Assembly (NCBI GenBank): GCA_023381035.1 | Contig: JAMCTK010000064.1 | Location: 1-52,784, forward strand | DNA from: Patescibacteria group bacterium | GTDB lineage: Bacteria > Patescibacteria > Microgenomatia > Levybacterales > UBA12049 | DNA: 52,784 nucleotides | Reading direction: 5' to 3' | Part shown: piece by piece, positions 24,170 to 32,107 of the stretch | Position numbering within the stretch: the first letter of the stretch is position 1 | Layout of the letters: each line of letters starts with the position of its first letter | The notes under the pieces: generated by a model | Told to the model about the DNA's origin: nothing | The model's input: only the letters and a program-made list of their open reading frames with translations | Databases searched by the model: none | Position numbers and translations under genes: made by a program

Positions 24170-24793
24170 ATGAAAGTTCCAAAAGCAATTCAAAACTTAA
24201 TTGAATCATTTGAAAAACTGCCAGGGGTTGGCCCTAAAAGCGCACAAAGATTAACATTTTATCTTCTGCATGTTCCGCAAATTGAACTGGATAAATTTGC
24301 AAGCTCTTTGCAAAAGTTGAGAAGCGATACGATATTATGCTCCGTTTGTCATATGATCGGAGAATCAAACCCTTGCGATATCTGTAGTGACGTCAATAGA
24401 GACCAATCCTTAATTTGCATAGTAGAGCAGCCATTGGATGTTTTAGCTCTTGAGAAAAGCGGCAGATATAAAGGAATATACCATGTTTTACATGGTAAGA
24501 TTGATCCTTTAAATAATATTGGACCTGACGAAATTTTCATTAATCAATTAATTGCTAGAATTAAAAAACCGGACTCAAAAATTAAGGAAATTGTTTTGGC
24601 AACTAATCCAACTATGGAGGGAGAGGCAACAGCGATGTATATTAGCAAACAATTAAAGGTGCAAAATTCGACCTCTTCAGACCAGAATATTAAGATTACA
24701 AGAATCGGGAGAGGGCTTCCGATAGGTGCAGATTTGGAATATGCAGATGAAATTACACTTCAGAGAGCTATGGAAGGAAGAATGGAATATTAG
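24170..24793 (+). CDS. recR: Recombination mediator RecR
   Basis: 207 aa, normal length. N-terminal helix-hairpin-helix KLPGVGPKSAQRL, a C4 zinc finger (CSVCHMIGESNPCDIC, about residues 57-72), and a Toprim domain (CIVEQPLDVLALEKSGRY, then LHGKIDPL). RecR works with RecO to load RecA on gapped DNA. The dnaX-ybaB-recR order is conserved apart from the inserted prs. Confidence 0.96.
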   Translation: MKVPKAIQNLIESFEKLPGVGPKSAQRLTFYLLHVPQIELDKFASSLQKLRSDTILCSVCHMIGESNPCDICSDVNRDQSLICIVEQPLDVLALEKSGRYKGIYHVLHGKIDPLNNIGPDEIFINQLIARIKKPDSKIKEIVLATNPTMEGEATAMYISKQLKVQNSTSSDQNIKITRIGRGLPIGADLEYADEITLQRAMEGRMEY

Positions 24794-24851
24794 TATTTCC
24801 AAGCAACTCCTGAATTTTAAATAGTCTCTTTATCCCTGATCCTCAATCATT

Positions 24852-24857
24852 TATAAT
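24852..24857 (+). promoter_or_regulatory. -10 box, leaderless
   Basis: Perfect TATAAT, 6 bases before ATG 24864. Confidence 0.65.
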
Positions 24858-24863
24858 GAAAGC

Positions 24864-25403
24864 ATGGATAAAAGCGGATTGTTTGGTGAGCTATTGGAGC
24901 AGGGAAAATCCTCAGCCCAAGATATGGGAAAGTCCATTACGGATCAAGTTGGACAAAGTGTGAAATCAGCAGTCGGACAAGTTGCCCCCGGACTTGGATC
25001 TAGTGAGCCAAGTCAGGAGGGAATAGCATCCAATAAGCAAGATCCAAACGCTCAGAAACAAACCAGAGAATTTGTAAAAGACATGTATGGAATAGAAGAT
25101 ATTGATCAGGTTCCTGATCAGCAACAGGTGGAACAACAAAAACAAGCAAAACAAGCACAGGATAAACAAAAATTAGAAACATTAAGAATGGAGCTTCATA
25201 AAAAAACGTATTATGATCCGCTCATTGAGGCAATTGATCGTCCTCAAGATCAGCAAGAGGAGAGAGCTTCTGAAAAAAATGAAAGAGAAGATCAGGAAAA
25301 AAAACAAGAGGAAGCTAAAGAGCAAGAAGAAGAAACTAAAAAAGCGCCAATCGCAGTTCATAGGGCACAGCGCATTGCGGAGATGGGAAGGCTTGCGGGA
25401 TGA
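24864..25403 (+). CDS. Gln/Glu/Lys-rich coiled-coil protein of unknown function
   Basis: 179 aa, soluble, low complexity. About residues 1-55 are Gly/Ser/Gln-rich with QVGQSVKSAVGQV. About 75-175 are charged helix: QQQVEQQKQAKQ, then a long Glu/Lys/Gln stretch, ending with HRAQRIAEMGRLAG. No enzyme motif. It may be a structural or chaperone-like protein restricted to this lineage; I do not recognise it. Its TGA stop forms the TGn of the downstream cysS promoter. Confidence 0.7.
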   Translation: MDKSGLFGELLEQGKSSAQDMGKSITDQVGQSVKSAVGQVAPGLGSSEPSQEGIASNKQDPNAQKQTREFVKDMYGIEDIDQVPDQQQVEQQKQAKQAQDKQKLETLRMELHKKTYYDPLIEAIDRPQDQQEERASEKNEREDQEKKQEEAKEQEEETKKAPIAVHRAQRIAEMGRLAG

Positions 25404-25409
25404 TACAAT
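25401..25409 (+). promoter_or_regulatory. cysS extended -10 on an upstream stop codon
   Basis: TGA (25401-25403, the preceding stop) plus TACAAT (25404-25409). The transcript would carry a short leader with AGGA at 25421-25424, 7 nt before ATG 25432. Confidence 0.5.
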
Positions 25410-25431
25410 ACAAAGCAAATAGGAAATGAAT

Positions 25432-26826
25432 ATGTTAAGAATTTATAACACTTTAACCAGGAAAATAGAAGATTTTGAGGCAATAAACCCTCCAAATGTA
25501 GGGATGTATTCTTGTGGACCAACTGTTTACGATTATAGTCACATTGGTCACATGAGGAGGTATTTGGGTGATGATATCTTGCTTAGAGTTTTAAAATTTG
25601 ATGGATTTAATGTGAATTATGTTATGAACGTTACAGATGTTGGCCACTTGGTTTCGGATGGGGATACGGGTGAAGACAAGATGGAGAAAGGCGCTGAAAA
25701 ACTCGGCATGAGTCCATTGGACGTTGCTAAAAAGTTTGAAAAACAGTTTTTTGATGGCATAGATTCTTTAAATATCCAAAAACCTGACGCAATAATGCAT
25801 GCCACAGATTACATTAAGGATCAGATAGAACTTGTACAAGTTCTAGAAGAAAAAGGTTTTACTTATAGAACTGAGGATGGGATTTATTTTGATACTTCAA
25901 AATTTCCTAACTATACAGAGCTTTCCAAGCAAAATCTGGACGAATTAAAAAAAGGAGCAAGGGTTAATTTTATAAAAGGCAAAAAAAACATTGCTGATTT
26001 TGCTCTTTGGAAATTTTCCCCTCAGGATAAGAAAAGACAAATGGAGTGGAAAAGTCCTTGGGGAGTAGGGTTTCCGGGATGGCATTTAGAATGTTCAGCC
26101 ATGTCTATGAAAGCATTAGGCGTAACGTTTGATATTCATACAGGCGGTATTGATCACATTAATATTCATCACACCAATGAAATTGCTCAGTCGGAAGCAG
26201 CTAGCGGAAAGCATTTTGTTAACTATTGGGTGCATAATGCTTTTTTAGTTGTGGGAAATGAAAAAATGAGTAAAAGCTTAAATAATTTTATTACAATTCA
26301 AGATGTTATGAAAAAGCGATTTGATCCTTTGGCTTTTCGCTATTTATGCTTACAGACTCATTATAGGCAGGAAATGAATTTCACATGGGATTCTTTAAAA
26401 GCAGCTCAAACTGCTTTGAGAAAGCTTCGTGAAGAGGTTGCAGGACTACCTCAGCCCGATGGTAAAGGATCAGAAAAATTCGGTGGCAAATTCTTTGAGG
26501 CGATTAATGATGACTTAAATATGCCTCGTGCTTTAGCCATCGTCTGGGAGCTTCTAAAATCAGATTCTGCAAATGGTGCAAAAGCTCAAAGTATTTTGGA
26601 ATTCGATCAAATATTAGGTCTTAAATTAGATAGAGCAAAAGAAATAGTTGAGGATTCAAAAAAAATTCCGCTTGCCGTTCTTGAGCTAGTAAAGGAAAGG
26701 GTTAAGCTAAGGAAACTAAAGAGATTTCATTTATCAGATGAATATAGACATAAGATAAGGAAAATGGGTTATGACATAGAAGATACTAAAAATGGAACAA
26801 AAGTTTTTAAATTAACGGAAATATAA
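25432..26826 (+). CDS. cysS: Cysteinyl-tRNA synthetase
   Basis: 464 aa. The N-terminus MLRIYNTLTRKIEDF matches the family and supports ATG 25432 over 25426. HIGH motif in YDYSHIGHMRRY, KMSKS in NEKMSKSLNNF, zinc ligands in YSCGPT, WHLECSAM and HHTNEIAQSE. It charges tRNA-Cys. The stop codon overlaps a TATAAT at 26822-26827 that could serve the next gene. Confidence 0.97.
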   Translation: MLRIYNTLTRKIEDFEAINPPNVGMYSCGPTVYDYSHIGHMRRYLGDDILLRVLKFDGFNVNYVMNVTDVGHLVSDGDTGEDKMEKGAEKLGMSPLDVAKKFEKQFFDGIDSLNIQKPDAIMHATDYIKDQIELVQVLEEKGFTYRTEDGIYFDTSKFPNYTELSKQNLDELKKGARVNFIKGKKNIADFALWKFSPQDKKRQMEWKSPWGVGFPGWHLECSAMSMKALGVTFDIHTGGIDHINIHHTNEIAQSEAASGKHFVNYWVHNAFLVVGNEKMSKSLNNFITIQDVMKKRFDPLAFRYLCLQTHYRQEMNFTWDSLKAAQTALRKLREEVAGLPQPDGKGSEKFGGKFFEAINDDLNMPRALAIVWELLKSDSANGAKAQSILEFDQILGLKLDRAKEIVEDSKKIPLAVLELVKERVKLRKLKRFHLSDEYRHKIRKMGYDIEDTKNGTKVFKLTEI

Positions 26827-26869
26827 TAAGCGATTTTTAATCCTGAATGAAAATAAAGAAAGGCCTCAT

Positions 26870-28429
26870 TTGAAAACACTCTACGCCTTGAAAAAAAATT
26901 TTGATTTAATTCTGATCTTCTTAACCACCTTTATCGTTGCTTCATATTTTGCTGGGTTTGGAATTGATGCTCATCATGATGGTCTGATATTAAAGCCAGC
27001 ACTTGATGTTGTTAATGGAAAAATTTTATTTAAGGAAACCTTTACTCAATACGGAGCCCTGTCAGTTTTTGTAAATGCATTTTTGCTTTTTCTGTTTGGA
27101 AAGTTTTTATTGACAGTTCGAATAGCAAGTGCTCTTTTTTACGCTTTAACTGCAGTGTTTCTATTTTTGATTTATAAAAAATTTTTAAATAAAAGAATTG
27201 TTTATGTTGCATTAATTTCTTGGCTTTTGATTGCTCCATACTACTGGCAGGTTTTTTTCCCGTGGCCTTCAATTTACGCGGGTTTCTTTCTCGTTTTAAC
27301 AATTTATTTATTTTTATTTTCTTTAAAAAAAGAAAAACGCAAAATTAAAGTAGAAAATAAATTTGTTTTTTTAACAGGAATTGCAAGCGCACTTGCTTTT
27401 TGGTCAAAGCAGCCTTATTTAATAGTATTTTTTTCCATCGGATTTTTATTTTTACTGCAGTTTTTTCTAAAAGTATTGAATCTTAGAAAAACCATTAATA
27501 GTATTTTAATTTTGTCTTTAGGTTTTCTTTCGGCTTCCTCTCTGTTTGTTTTCTATTTTATATTTACAGGATCTTTAAAAGACTGGTTTTTGCAATCTAT
27601 TAGAATAGGATATATTTGGGGCAGGATATTGGGTAGGGGATATGACGTTGTTGATTTGCTGAGAACCATTTTAATTCACCCTGTGTGGTTGATTTTGCCG
27701 CTGTCTTGTTTATTTTTCTTCTTTTATGTCTATTCATTATTAAGGAAAAATCCTGATGATTTAAGAAATTTATATTTATTTGGAATTTCTTTAATATGTA
27801 TATTCTCCTTTTTTCAATATTTTCCAATTTATGATCCAAGCCACATTTATTGGTCAATAACTCCTGCTGTCGGGCTTTTTGCATATGTTCTTTTTAGTTT
27901 TAATTTACATAAAAGAGTAAGAAATATAAAAACTTACAATTTAAATCAAAATCTATTAACTCTCTTCTTTTTTGGAATAACTCTTATTACAACCATTTCA
28001 ATTATTAGCGAAATAAGAATTGGGATAAATGGAGCAGTAGAAAAGAACAAGAAATTTAACATTAAAGTTGTTAAACCTGACATATTGCAAGGAATGAGAA
28101 TTAATCAAAAAGATGCTTATTTTTATTCAGATGTTTCTCAAAACATCAATAAGTATTTAGCAAAAAACCCAGAAAAAAAATTAGTTGTCTTTGACTTTGA
28201 CGCTCTGTATTCTGTTTTTGCTGTCAATCAAGAAAACATTGACTCTTTTTATGCTAACTATAGCGGGTATACTTCTGGAGTTTATTCATACGAAAAAGAT
28301 TTTTATGTTTTTGTCAAAGATAAAAAGCCACTTATTCTTTTAAATACGAGTTATCTTCCGTTTTCCAAGGATTATTATATAGTTAAGGTTTGGAAAGATT
28401 ACAATAAAGCTCTTGTTGCTCCGATTTAA
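26870..28429 (+). CDS. Multi-span membrane glycosyltransferase-like protein (GT-C type)
   Basis: 519 aa with about eleven hydrophobic spans. The first extracytoplasmic loop has the acidic/His motif DAHHDG near residue 32, then KETFTQYGAL, as expected for lipid-phosphosugar-using GT-C enzymes whose catalytic Asp is in loop 1. A soluble C-terminal part of about 110 residues follows. It probably adds sugars to surface glycans or proteins. The start is TTG 26870 with AAAGAAAGG upstream; the nearby ATG at 26847 is out of frame. The gene ends 1 base before the convergent transketolase. Confidence 0.75.
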   Translation: MKTLYALKKNFDLILIFLTTFIVASYFAGFGIDAHHDGLILKPALDVVNGKILFKETFTQYGALSVFVNAFLLFLFGKFLLTVRIASALFYALTAVFLFLIYKKFLNKRIVYVALISWLLIAPYYWQVFFPWPSIYAGFFLVLTIYLFLFSLKKEKRKIKVENKFVFLTGIASALAFWSKQPYLIVFFSIGFLFLLQFFLKVLNLRKTINSILILSLGFLSASSLFVFYFIFTGSLKDWFLQSIRIGYIWGRILGRGYDVVDLLRTILIHPVWLILPLSCLFFFFYVYSLLRKNPDDLRNLYLFGISLICIFSFFQYFPIYDPSHIYWSITPAVGLFAYVLFSFNLHKRVRNIKTYNLNQNLLTLFFFGITLITTISIISEIRIGINGAVEKNKKFNIKVVKPDILQGMRINQKDAYFYSDVSQNINKYLAKNPEKKLVVFDFDALYSVFAVNQENIDSFYANYSGYTSGVYSYEKDFYVFVKDKKPLILLNTSYLPFSKDYYIVKVWKDYNKALVAPI

Positions 28430-28430
28430 T

Positions 28431-29417
28431 TTATTTTTTGAGGACTTTCTTAACAGCTTCTATTATTGCTTCGCTATTCATCTTGTATTTTTTCAAAAGT
28501 TCTTGAGCTTCGCCTGATTCTGCAAAAGTGTCCTGAAGTCCGATAAATTCCATTTTCGTAGGATGGTTTTTGCTTAATACTTCTGCAATTGCCGATCCCA
28601 TGCCGCCTTGTACCTGATGATCTTCACAGGTTACAGCTGTGCCAGTTTGTTTAGCAAGCTGGACCACTGTTTTTTCGTCAAGAGGTTTAATAGTCGCAAT
28701 ATTCGCAACTAAAACATTTATTCCTTCCTCTTCCAGTTTTTTTGCAGCAAGAAGGGCTTGAAAGACCATATGTCCTGTTGCAAAAATAACTGTTTTAGGT
28801 TCTTTAGTTATCCAGTAGGTCTGTATTTTTTCTTTTTCAAAAGGAGTTTCTTCGGTTGTTATTAAAGGTGTTTTTTCCCTGCTAAATCTTAAATAAACAG
28901 GTCCTTCGATTTGGGCAGATTCTATGGTGGCTTTTTTTGCTTCGACTGCATCGCATGGAACAAAAATATTAATTCCGGGCCAAACCCTAGTAATTGCAAT
29001 GTCCTCAGTAGCCTGATGTGTTGCTCCGTCGGAGCCCGTTACCATTCCTGCATGATGCCCCGCGATCTTTACATTTGCCTTGTTGTACACCGCCGTTGTT
29101 CTTAGAGTTTCGTAATTCTTTGCAGGGGAGAAGACCGCGAAAGAATTAATGTAGGGGATTTTTCCTGCTTCCGCAAGGCCTGCTGCAATTGCCGCCATAT
29201 TTTGTTCTGCAACTCCGCATTCAACAGATCGTTGAGGATATTTTTCAACAAATTTATCTACCTTGCAGGATTCTCCCAGGTCGGAATTTAAAACTACAAC
29301 ACTGGGATTAGTTTCCCCAAGCTCCATTATGCCATTCCCAAATCCATCTCTGGTTGCTTTTTTCTCTACGTCTTGTTCAAATAATTTTTCGTTAAGTTTT
29401 AAGTCAAAATTTAACAT
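28431..29417 (-). CDS. tkt: Transketolase, C-terminal (pyrimidine + C) subunit
   Basis: 328 aa. It contains the pyrimidine-binding domain with VECGVAEQNMAAIAAGLA and the acidic catalytic Glu, then FSREKTPL, and a C-terminal transketolase domain (TCEDHQVQGGMGSAIAE). It pairs with the N-terminal subunit encoded 4 bases upstream to form a split transketolase of the kind seen in archaea and many CPR bacteria. It moves two-carbon units between sugar phosphates; DXS-like activity is less likely because the paired N-subunit is transketolase-like. Confidence 0.92.
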   Translation of the reverse strand: MLNFDLKLNEKLFEQDVEKKATRDGFGNGIMELGETNPSVVVLNSDLGESCKVDKFVEKYPQRSVECGVAEQNMAAIAAGLAEAGKIPYINSFAVFSPAKNYETLRTTAVYNKANVKIAGHHAGMVTGSDGATHQATEDIAITRVWPGINIFVPCDAVEAKKATIESAQIEGPVYLRFSREKTPLITTEETPFEKEKIQTYWITKEPKTVIFATGHMVFQALLAAKKLEEEGINVLVANIATIKPLDEKTVVQLAKQTGTAVTCEDHQVQGGMGSAIAEVLSKNHPTKMEFIGLQDTFAESGEAQELLKKYKMNSEAIIEAVKKVLKK

Positions 29418-29421
29418 AGTT

Positions 29422-30258
29422 TTAAATCTTATCTAGTTCTTTAATTGCTTTTTCTGCTTCTTCTTTGTTTGGAGCTTTGCCGTGCCAATGATAGTCGTTT
29501 TCAAAAAAAGAAACTCCAAATCCGGGAATTGTATGGGCAATAATAACAGTTGGTTTTTCCTTATTTTCTTTGGCAATTTCAACAGCATCAATAAAGGCCT
29601 TAATATTGTTACCATCTATTTCTAAAGCATTCCAGTTAAAAGCCTCATATTTTTCTTTTAGAGGTTCAAGTGGCATTACTTCTTCTGTGAAATTTGTAAT
29701 TTGAATATTATTTCTATCAATTACCTGTGTAATGTTGCTTAGTCGTTTCGCACCTGCGAACATTGCTGCTTCCCAGATATTTCCTTCTTGATGCTCACCG
29801 TCAGAGGTAAAGCAATAGATATGGTGCTTTTTGCCATCCATTCTGGCTGCAATTGCATGACCGATTGCCTGAGAAAGACCTTCTCCTAAAGGTCCTGAGG
29901 TGGTTTCAAGTCCCGGAAGGTCTTGTTTATGAGGGTGACCTTGTAATCGGGATCCGAGTTTTCGTAGAGTCATTAACTCATCAACGGGAAAGTATCCGGC
30001 AAGCGCCATAGAGGCATATTGAACAGGACAAATGTGTCCATTAGAAAGAATTAATCTGTCTCGATCTTCCCAGTTTGGATCTTTTGGATTATGGTTAAGA
30101 ACATAAAAATACATGGCGGTAAATATATCCGCCATTCCCAAAGAGCCAGCAGTATGTCCTGATCCGGCTTCCGCCAGCATTTTAATAATTAGCTTTCTAA
30201 TCTCCTTAGCTTTTCCTTGCAAGCTTTTCAATTTTTCCTCAGAAAATTCTGTAGTCAC
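29422..30258 (-). CDS. tkt: Transketolase, N-terminal (TPP) subunit
   Basis: 278 aa. Contains AGSGHTAGSLGMADIF at the start, LSNGHICPVQYA, GPLGEGLSQAIGHA, and the thiamine-diphosphate/Mg2+ motif TSDGEHQEGNIWEA. The start is GTG 30258, since TACAAT with an extended TGG lies 7 nt upstream and no ATG is in frame nearby. With the next gene it supplies the non-oxidative pentose-phosphate branch, linking gnd and prs to glycolysis. Confidence 0.93.
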   Translation of the reverse strand: MTTEFSEEKLKSLQGKAKEIRKLIIKMLAEAGSGHTAGSLGMADIFTAMYFYVLNHNPKDPNWEDRDRLILSNGHICPVQYASMALAGYFPVDELMTLRKLGSRLQGHPHKQDLPGLETTSGPLGEGLSQAIGHAIAARMDGKKHHIYCFTSDGEHQEGNIWEAAMFAGAKRLSNITQVIDRNNIQITNFTEEVMPLEPLKEKYEAFNWNALEIDGNNIKAFIDAVEIAKENKEKPTVIIAHTIPGFGVSFFENDYHWHGKAPNKEEAEKAIKELDKI

Positions 30259-30265
30259 TATGAAA

Positions 30266-30274
30266 ATTGTACCA
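30266..30274 (-). promoter_or_regulatory. Extended -10 promoter of the transketolase pair, leaderless GTG
   Basis: Minus strand TGG (30274-30272) plus TACAAT (30271-30266), 7 bases before GTG 30258. Confidence 0.6.
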
Positions 30275-30317
30275 TATTTATATCAGATTTTACCTCTTTA
30301 CATTGATTTGTAGATTT

Positions 30318-30326
30318 TGTTAGAAT
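30318..30326 (+). promoter_or_regulatory. Extended -10 promoter, leaderless
   Basis: TGT plus TAGAAT (30321-30326), 6 bases before ATG 30333. Confidence 0.6.
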
Positions 30327-30332
30327 GGTCAA

Positions 30333-31004
30333 ATGGCGGTTAAAAAAGCAGGAGCAAACAAATCCAATCCATCAAAGACGAGCGTTGTAAAAACAGGTCC
30401 GCAAACAATATCCAAACCTAAAATTCCAGTTTCCAACAAAACTTTGGTAATAGCATTAATCGTTGCACTAATTTTAATTGGAGCATATCTTTTAAGAAAT
30501 CAAATTATTGTTGCAACTGTAAATGGACAACCGATATCTAGAGTCTCATTACTTCAAGAGCTTGAGAAGCAGCAAGGAAAGAAAGTTCTTGACACGATGA
30601 TTACTACAACCTTGATATTTCAGGAAGCAGAAAAAAAGAATGAAAAGGTTAGCGATGAAGAAGTAAATAATGAAATTAAAAAAATATCTGAAAACTTAAA
30701 AAAACAAGGGCAAGACCTCAATACTGCTTTGACAGCCCAGGGGATGACCCTTGAAGGTTTAAAAGAGCAAATTAAAATACAGCTAACTCTAAAAAAGCTC
30801 TTGGCAAAGCAATTAGTAGTGAGTAATAAAGAAATTAATGATTATTTGGAAAAAAACAAAGAAAGTTTACCAAAAATAGATGCTAATCAATTGAAAGACA
30901 GTGTTAAGAATCAATTGGAACAGGAGAAGTTCAACACGGCTGTGAATGAGTTAATACAATCCCTCAAAGCAAAAGCAAAAATATCCTCAGATCTTTTTAA
31001 ATAA
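30333..31004 (+). CDS. Membrane-anchored SurA-N-like foldase/chaperone
   Basis: 223 aa. A Lys/Ser-rich cytoplasmic start, one membrane helix at about residues 42-60 (LVIALIVALILIGAYLL), then VATVNGQPISRVSLLQELEKQQG and a long helical region with SDEEVNNEIKKI and LKEQIKIQLTLKKLL. This is the N-terminal chaperone domain of SurA/PrsA proteins. No parvulin PPIase domain is present, so it is chaperone-only as it stands. It is close to an FKBP-type isomerase (31333), which may supply that activity. Confidence 0.82.
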   Translation: MAVKKAGANKSNPSKTSVVKTGPQTISKPKIPVSNKTLVIALIVALILIGAYLLRNQIIVATVNGQPISRVSLLQELEKQQGKKVLDTMITTTLIFQEAEKKNEKVSDEEVNNEIKKISENLKKQGQDLNTALTAQGMTLEGLKEQIKIQLTLKKLLAKQLVVSNKEINDYLEKNKESLPKIDANQLKDSVKNQLEQEKFNTAVNELIQSLKAKAKISSDLFK

Positions 31005-31014
31005 TAATTCTTTA

Positions 31015-31062
31015 TTGACAATTATCCTCAAATAAGGCAACAATTAATTTATGGTGGAAGGA
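31015..31062 (+). promoter_or_regulatory. Promoter and ribosome-binding region of the DUF378 gene
   Basis: TTGACA (31015-31020), 18 bases, AACAAT (31039-31044), then a leader of about 20 bases carrying a full AAGGAGGTGA before ATG 31071. This unit is leadered, in contrast to its neighbours. Confidence 0.45.
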
Positions 31063-31070
31063 GGTGAAAA

Positions 31071-31283
31071 ATGAAATTAGTTCATGGTGTCGCATTTTTA
31101 CTATTAATAATTGGAGGCCTTAATTGGGGACTTATTGGATTATTTAATTTTAATTTAGTTGCAGCATTGGTTGGAGCAGTTCCTCCTGTTGAGAAAGTTA
31201 TTTACATTTTGGTTGGTGCTTCAGCAGTCTATATTGCTTTAACACATTCAAGTTATTGTAAACTTTGCTCAGGCAAGAAATAG
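31071..31283 (+). CDS. DUF378 family small membrane protein
   Basis: 70 aa with two membrane helices. It begins KLVHGVAFLLLIIGGLNWGLIGLFNFNLVA, the hallmark of DUF378, has VIYILVGASAVYIA as the second helix, and ends with CKLCSGKK. Function is not known for the family. It has one of the strongest Shine-Dalgarno sites of the window and therefore is probably well translated. Confidence 0.9.
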   Translation: MKLVHGVAFLLLIIGGLNWGLIGLFNFNLVAALVGAVPPVEKVIYILVGASAVYIALTHSSYCKLCSGKK

Positions 31284-31316
31284 CGCTATAAATGCCTAAC
31301 AAAAATTAAGAAATAT

Positions 31317-31325
31317 TGCTATAAT
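31317..31325 (+). promoter_or_regulatory. Extended -10 promoter of the FKBP gene, leaderless
   Basis: TGC plus TATAAT (31320-31325), 7 bases before ATG 31333. Confidence 0.7.
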
Positions 31326-31332
31326 AGCTGAC

Positions 31333-31887
31333 ATGGATAAAAGATTTCTCTATGTAATGGGTGTTGTAGCAGTAATTTTAGCAATTCTTCTTGCTGCAAA
31401 TGATCTGAAGAAAAAAGAACCCTCGATCTTAGATAAACTTACAACAACTCCAACGCCTGCAATAGGAGTAGGGGCCCAATATGTCACACAAGCTCCGCCT
31501 CCAACCGCTATACCGACTGTCCCAATGTCAGCATCTCCGTCTGCAATGGAAACATTGGAGGAAGGTTTGATGGTAGGAGATATAAGGGTTGGAACAGGGA
31601 GAGAGGTAAAAGCAGGGGACACAATTATAGTAAATTATAGCGGTGCTTTAGAAAATGGAGCAAAATTTGACAGTTCATATGATCGTGGGCAACCACTAGA
31701 ATTTCAAATAGGAACTGGGAAGGTTATTAAAGGTTGGGATTTGGGAGTTGTTGGAATAAAAGAAGGCGGAAAAAGAAGGCTTATCATTCCTCCGGAGTTG
31801 GGATATGGAGCAGCCGGAGCCGGTAATGGGGCAATTCCTCCAAATGCGACACTCATTTTTGATGTTGAAGTATTAAAAATTAAGTGA
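31333..31887 (+). CDS. Membrane-anchored FKBP-type peptidyl-prolyl isomerase
   Basis: 184 aa. One membrane segment at about residues 5-22, a Pro/Thr/Ala-rich linker, and an FKBP domain at about 85-184: VNYSGALENGAKFDSSYDRG, then FQIGTGKVIKGWDLGVVG, GGKRRLIIPPELGYG and AIPPNATLIFDVEVL. All main FKBP pocket residues are there. It catalyses proline isomerisation in exported proteins and likely works with the SurA-N-like protein. Its last codon and TGA stop overlap the GTG of the following gene. Confidence 0.94.
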   Translation: MDKRFLYVMGVVAVILAILLAANDLKKKEPSILDKLTTTPTPAIGVGAQYVTQAPPPTAIPTVPMSASPSAMETLEEGLMVGDIRVGTGREVKAGDTIIVNYSGALENGAKFDSSYDRGQPLEFQIGTGKVIKGWDLGVVGIKEGGKRRLIIPPELGYGAAGAGNGAIPPNATLIFDVEVLKIK

Positions 31888-32102
31888 AAATAAAAGTAAG
31901 TGTTAAAGCCAACGCAAAGAAAGAACTAGTAGAAGTGCTTGATGCTAAACATTTTGCCGTGCATGTAACTCAATCTCCGGAAAAAGGCAAAGCAAACGAC
32001 GCTGTTTTAAAAGCATTAGTAAAGCATTTAGGGATTTCCCCCTCAAGAATAATCCTTATAAGAGGTGAGAAATCAAGAAGTAAGCTGTTTGAAATTATTT
32101 AG
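31884..32102 (+). CDS. DUF167 (YggU) family protein
   Basis: 72 aa. Typical pattern: KIKVSVKANAKKE, FAVHVTQSPEKGKANDAVLKALVKHLGIS, then LIRGEKSRSKLFEI. The family has an alpha/beta fold of unknown role. The start is GTG 31884, overlapping the FKBP stop as GTGA, so the two are translationally coupled. Confidence 0.92.
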   Translation: MKIKVSVKANAKKELVEVLDAKHFAVHVTQSPEKGKANDAVLKALVKHLGISPSRIILIRGEKSRSKLFEII

Positions 32103-32107
32103 TCTGT

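Noticed and set aside
25290..25312. A8 run in the 179-aa gene as another frameshift site
   Set aside because: It has no Shine-Dalgarno-like element next to it and no domain boundary that a shift would use. It is a reminder that A8 runs occur by chance here.
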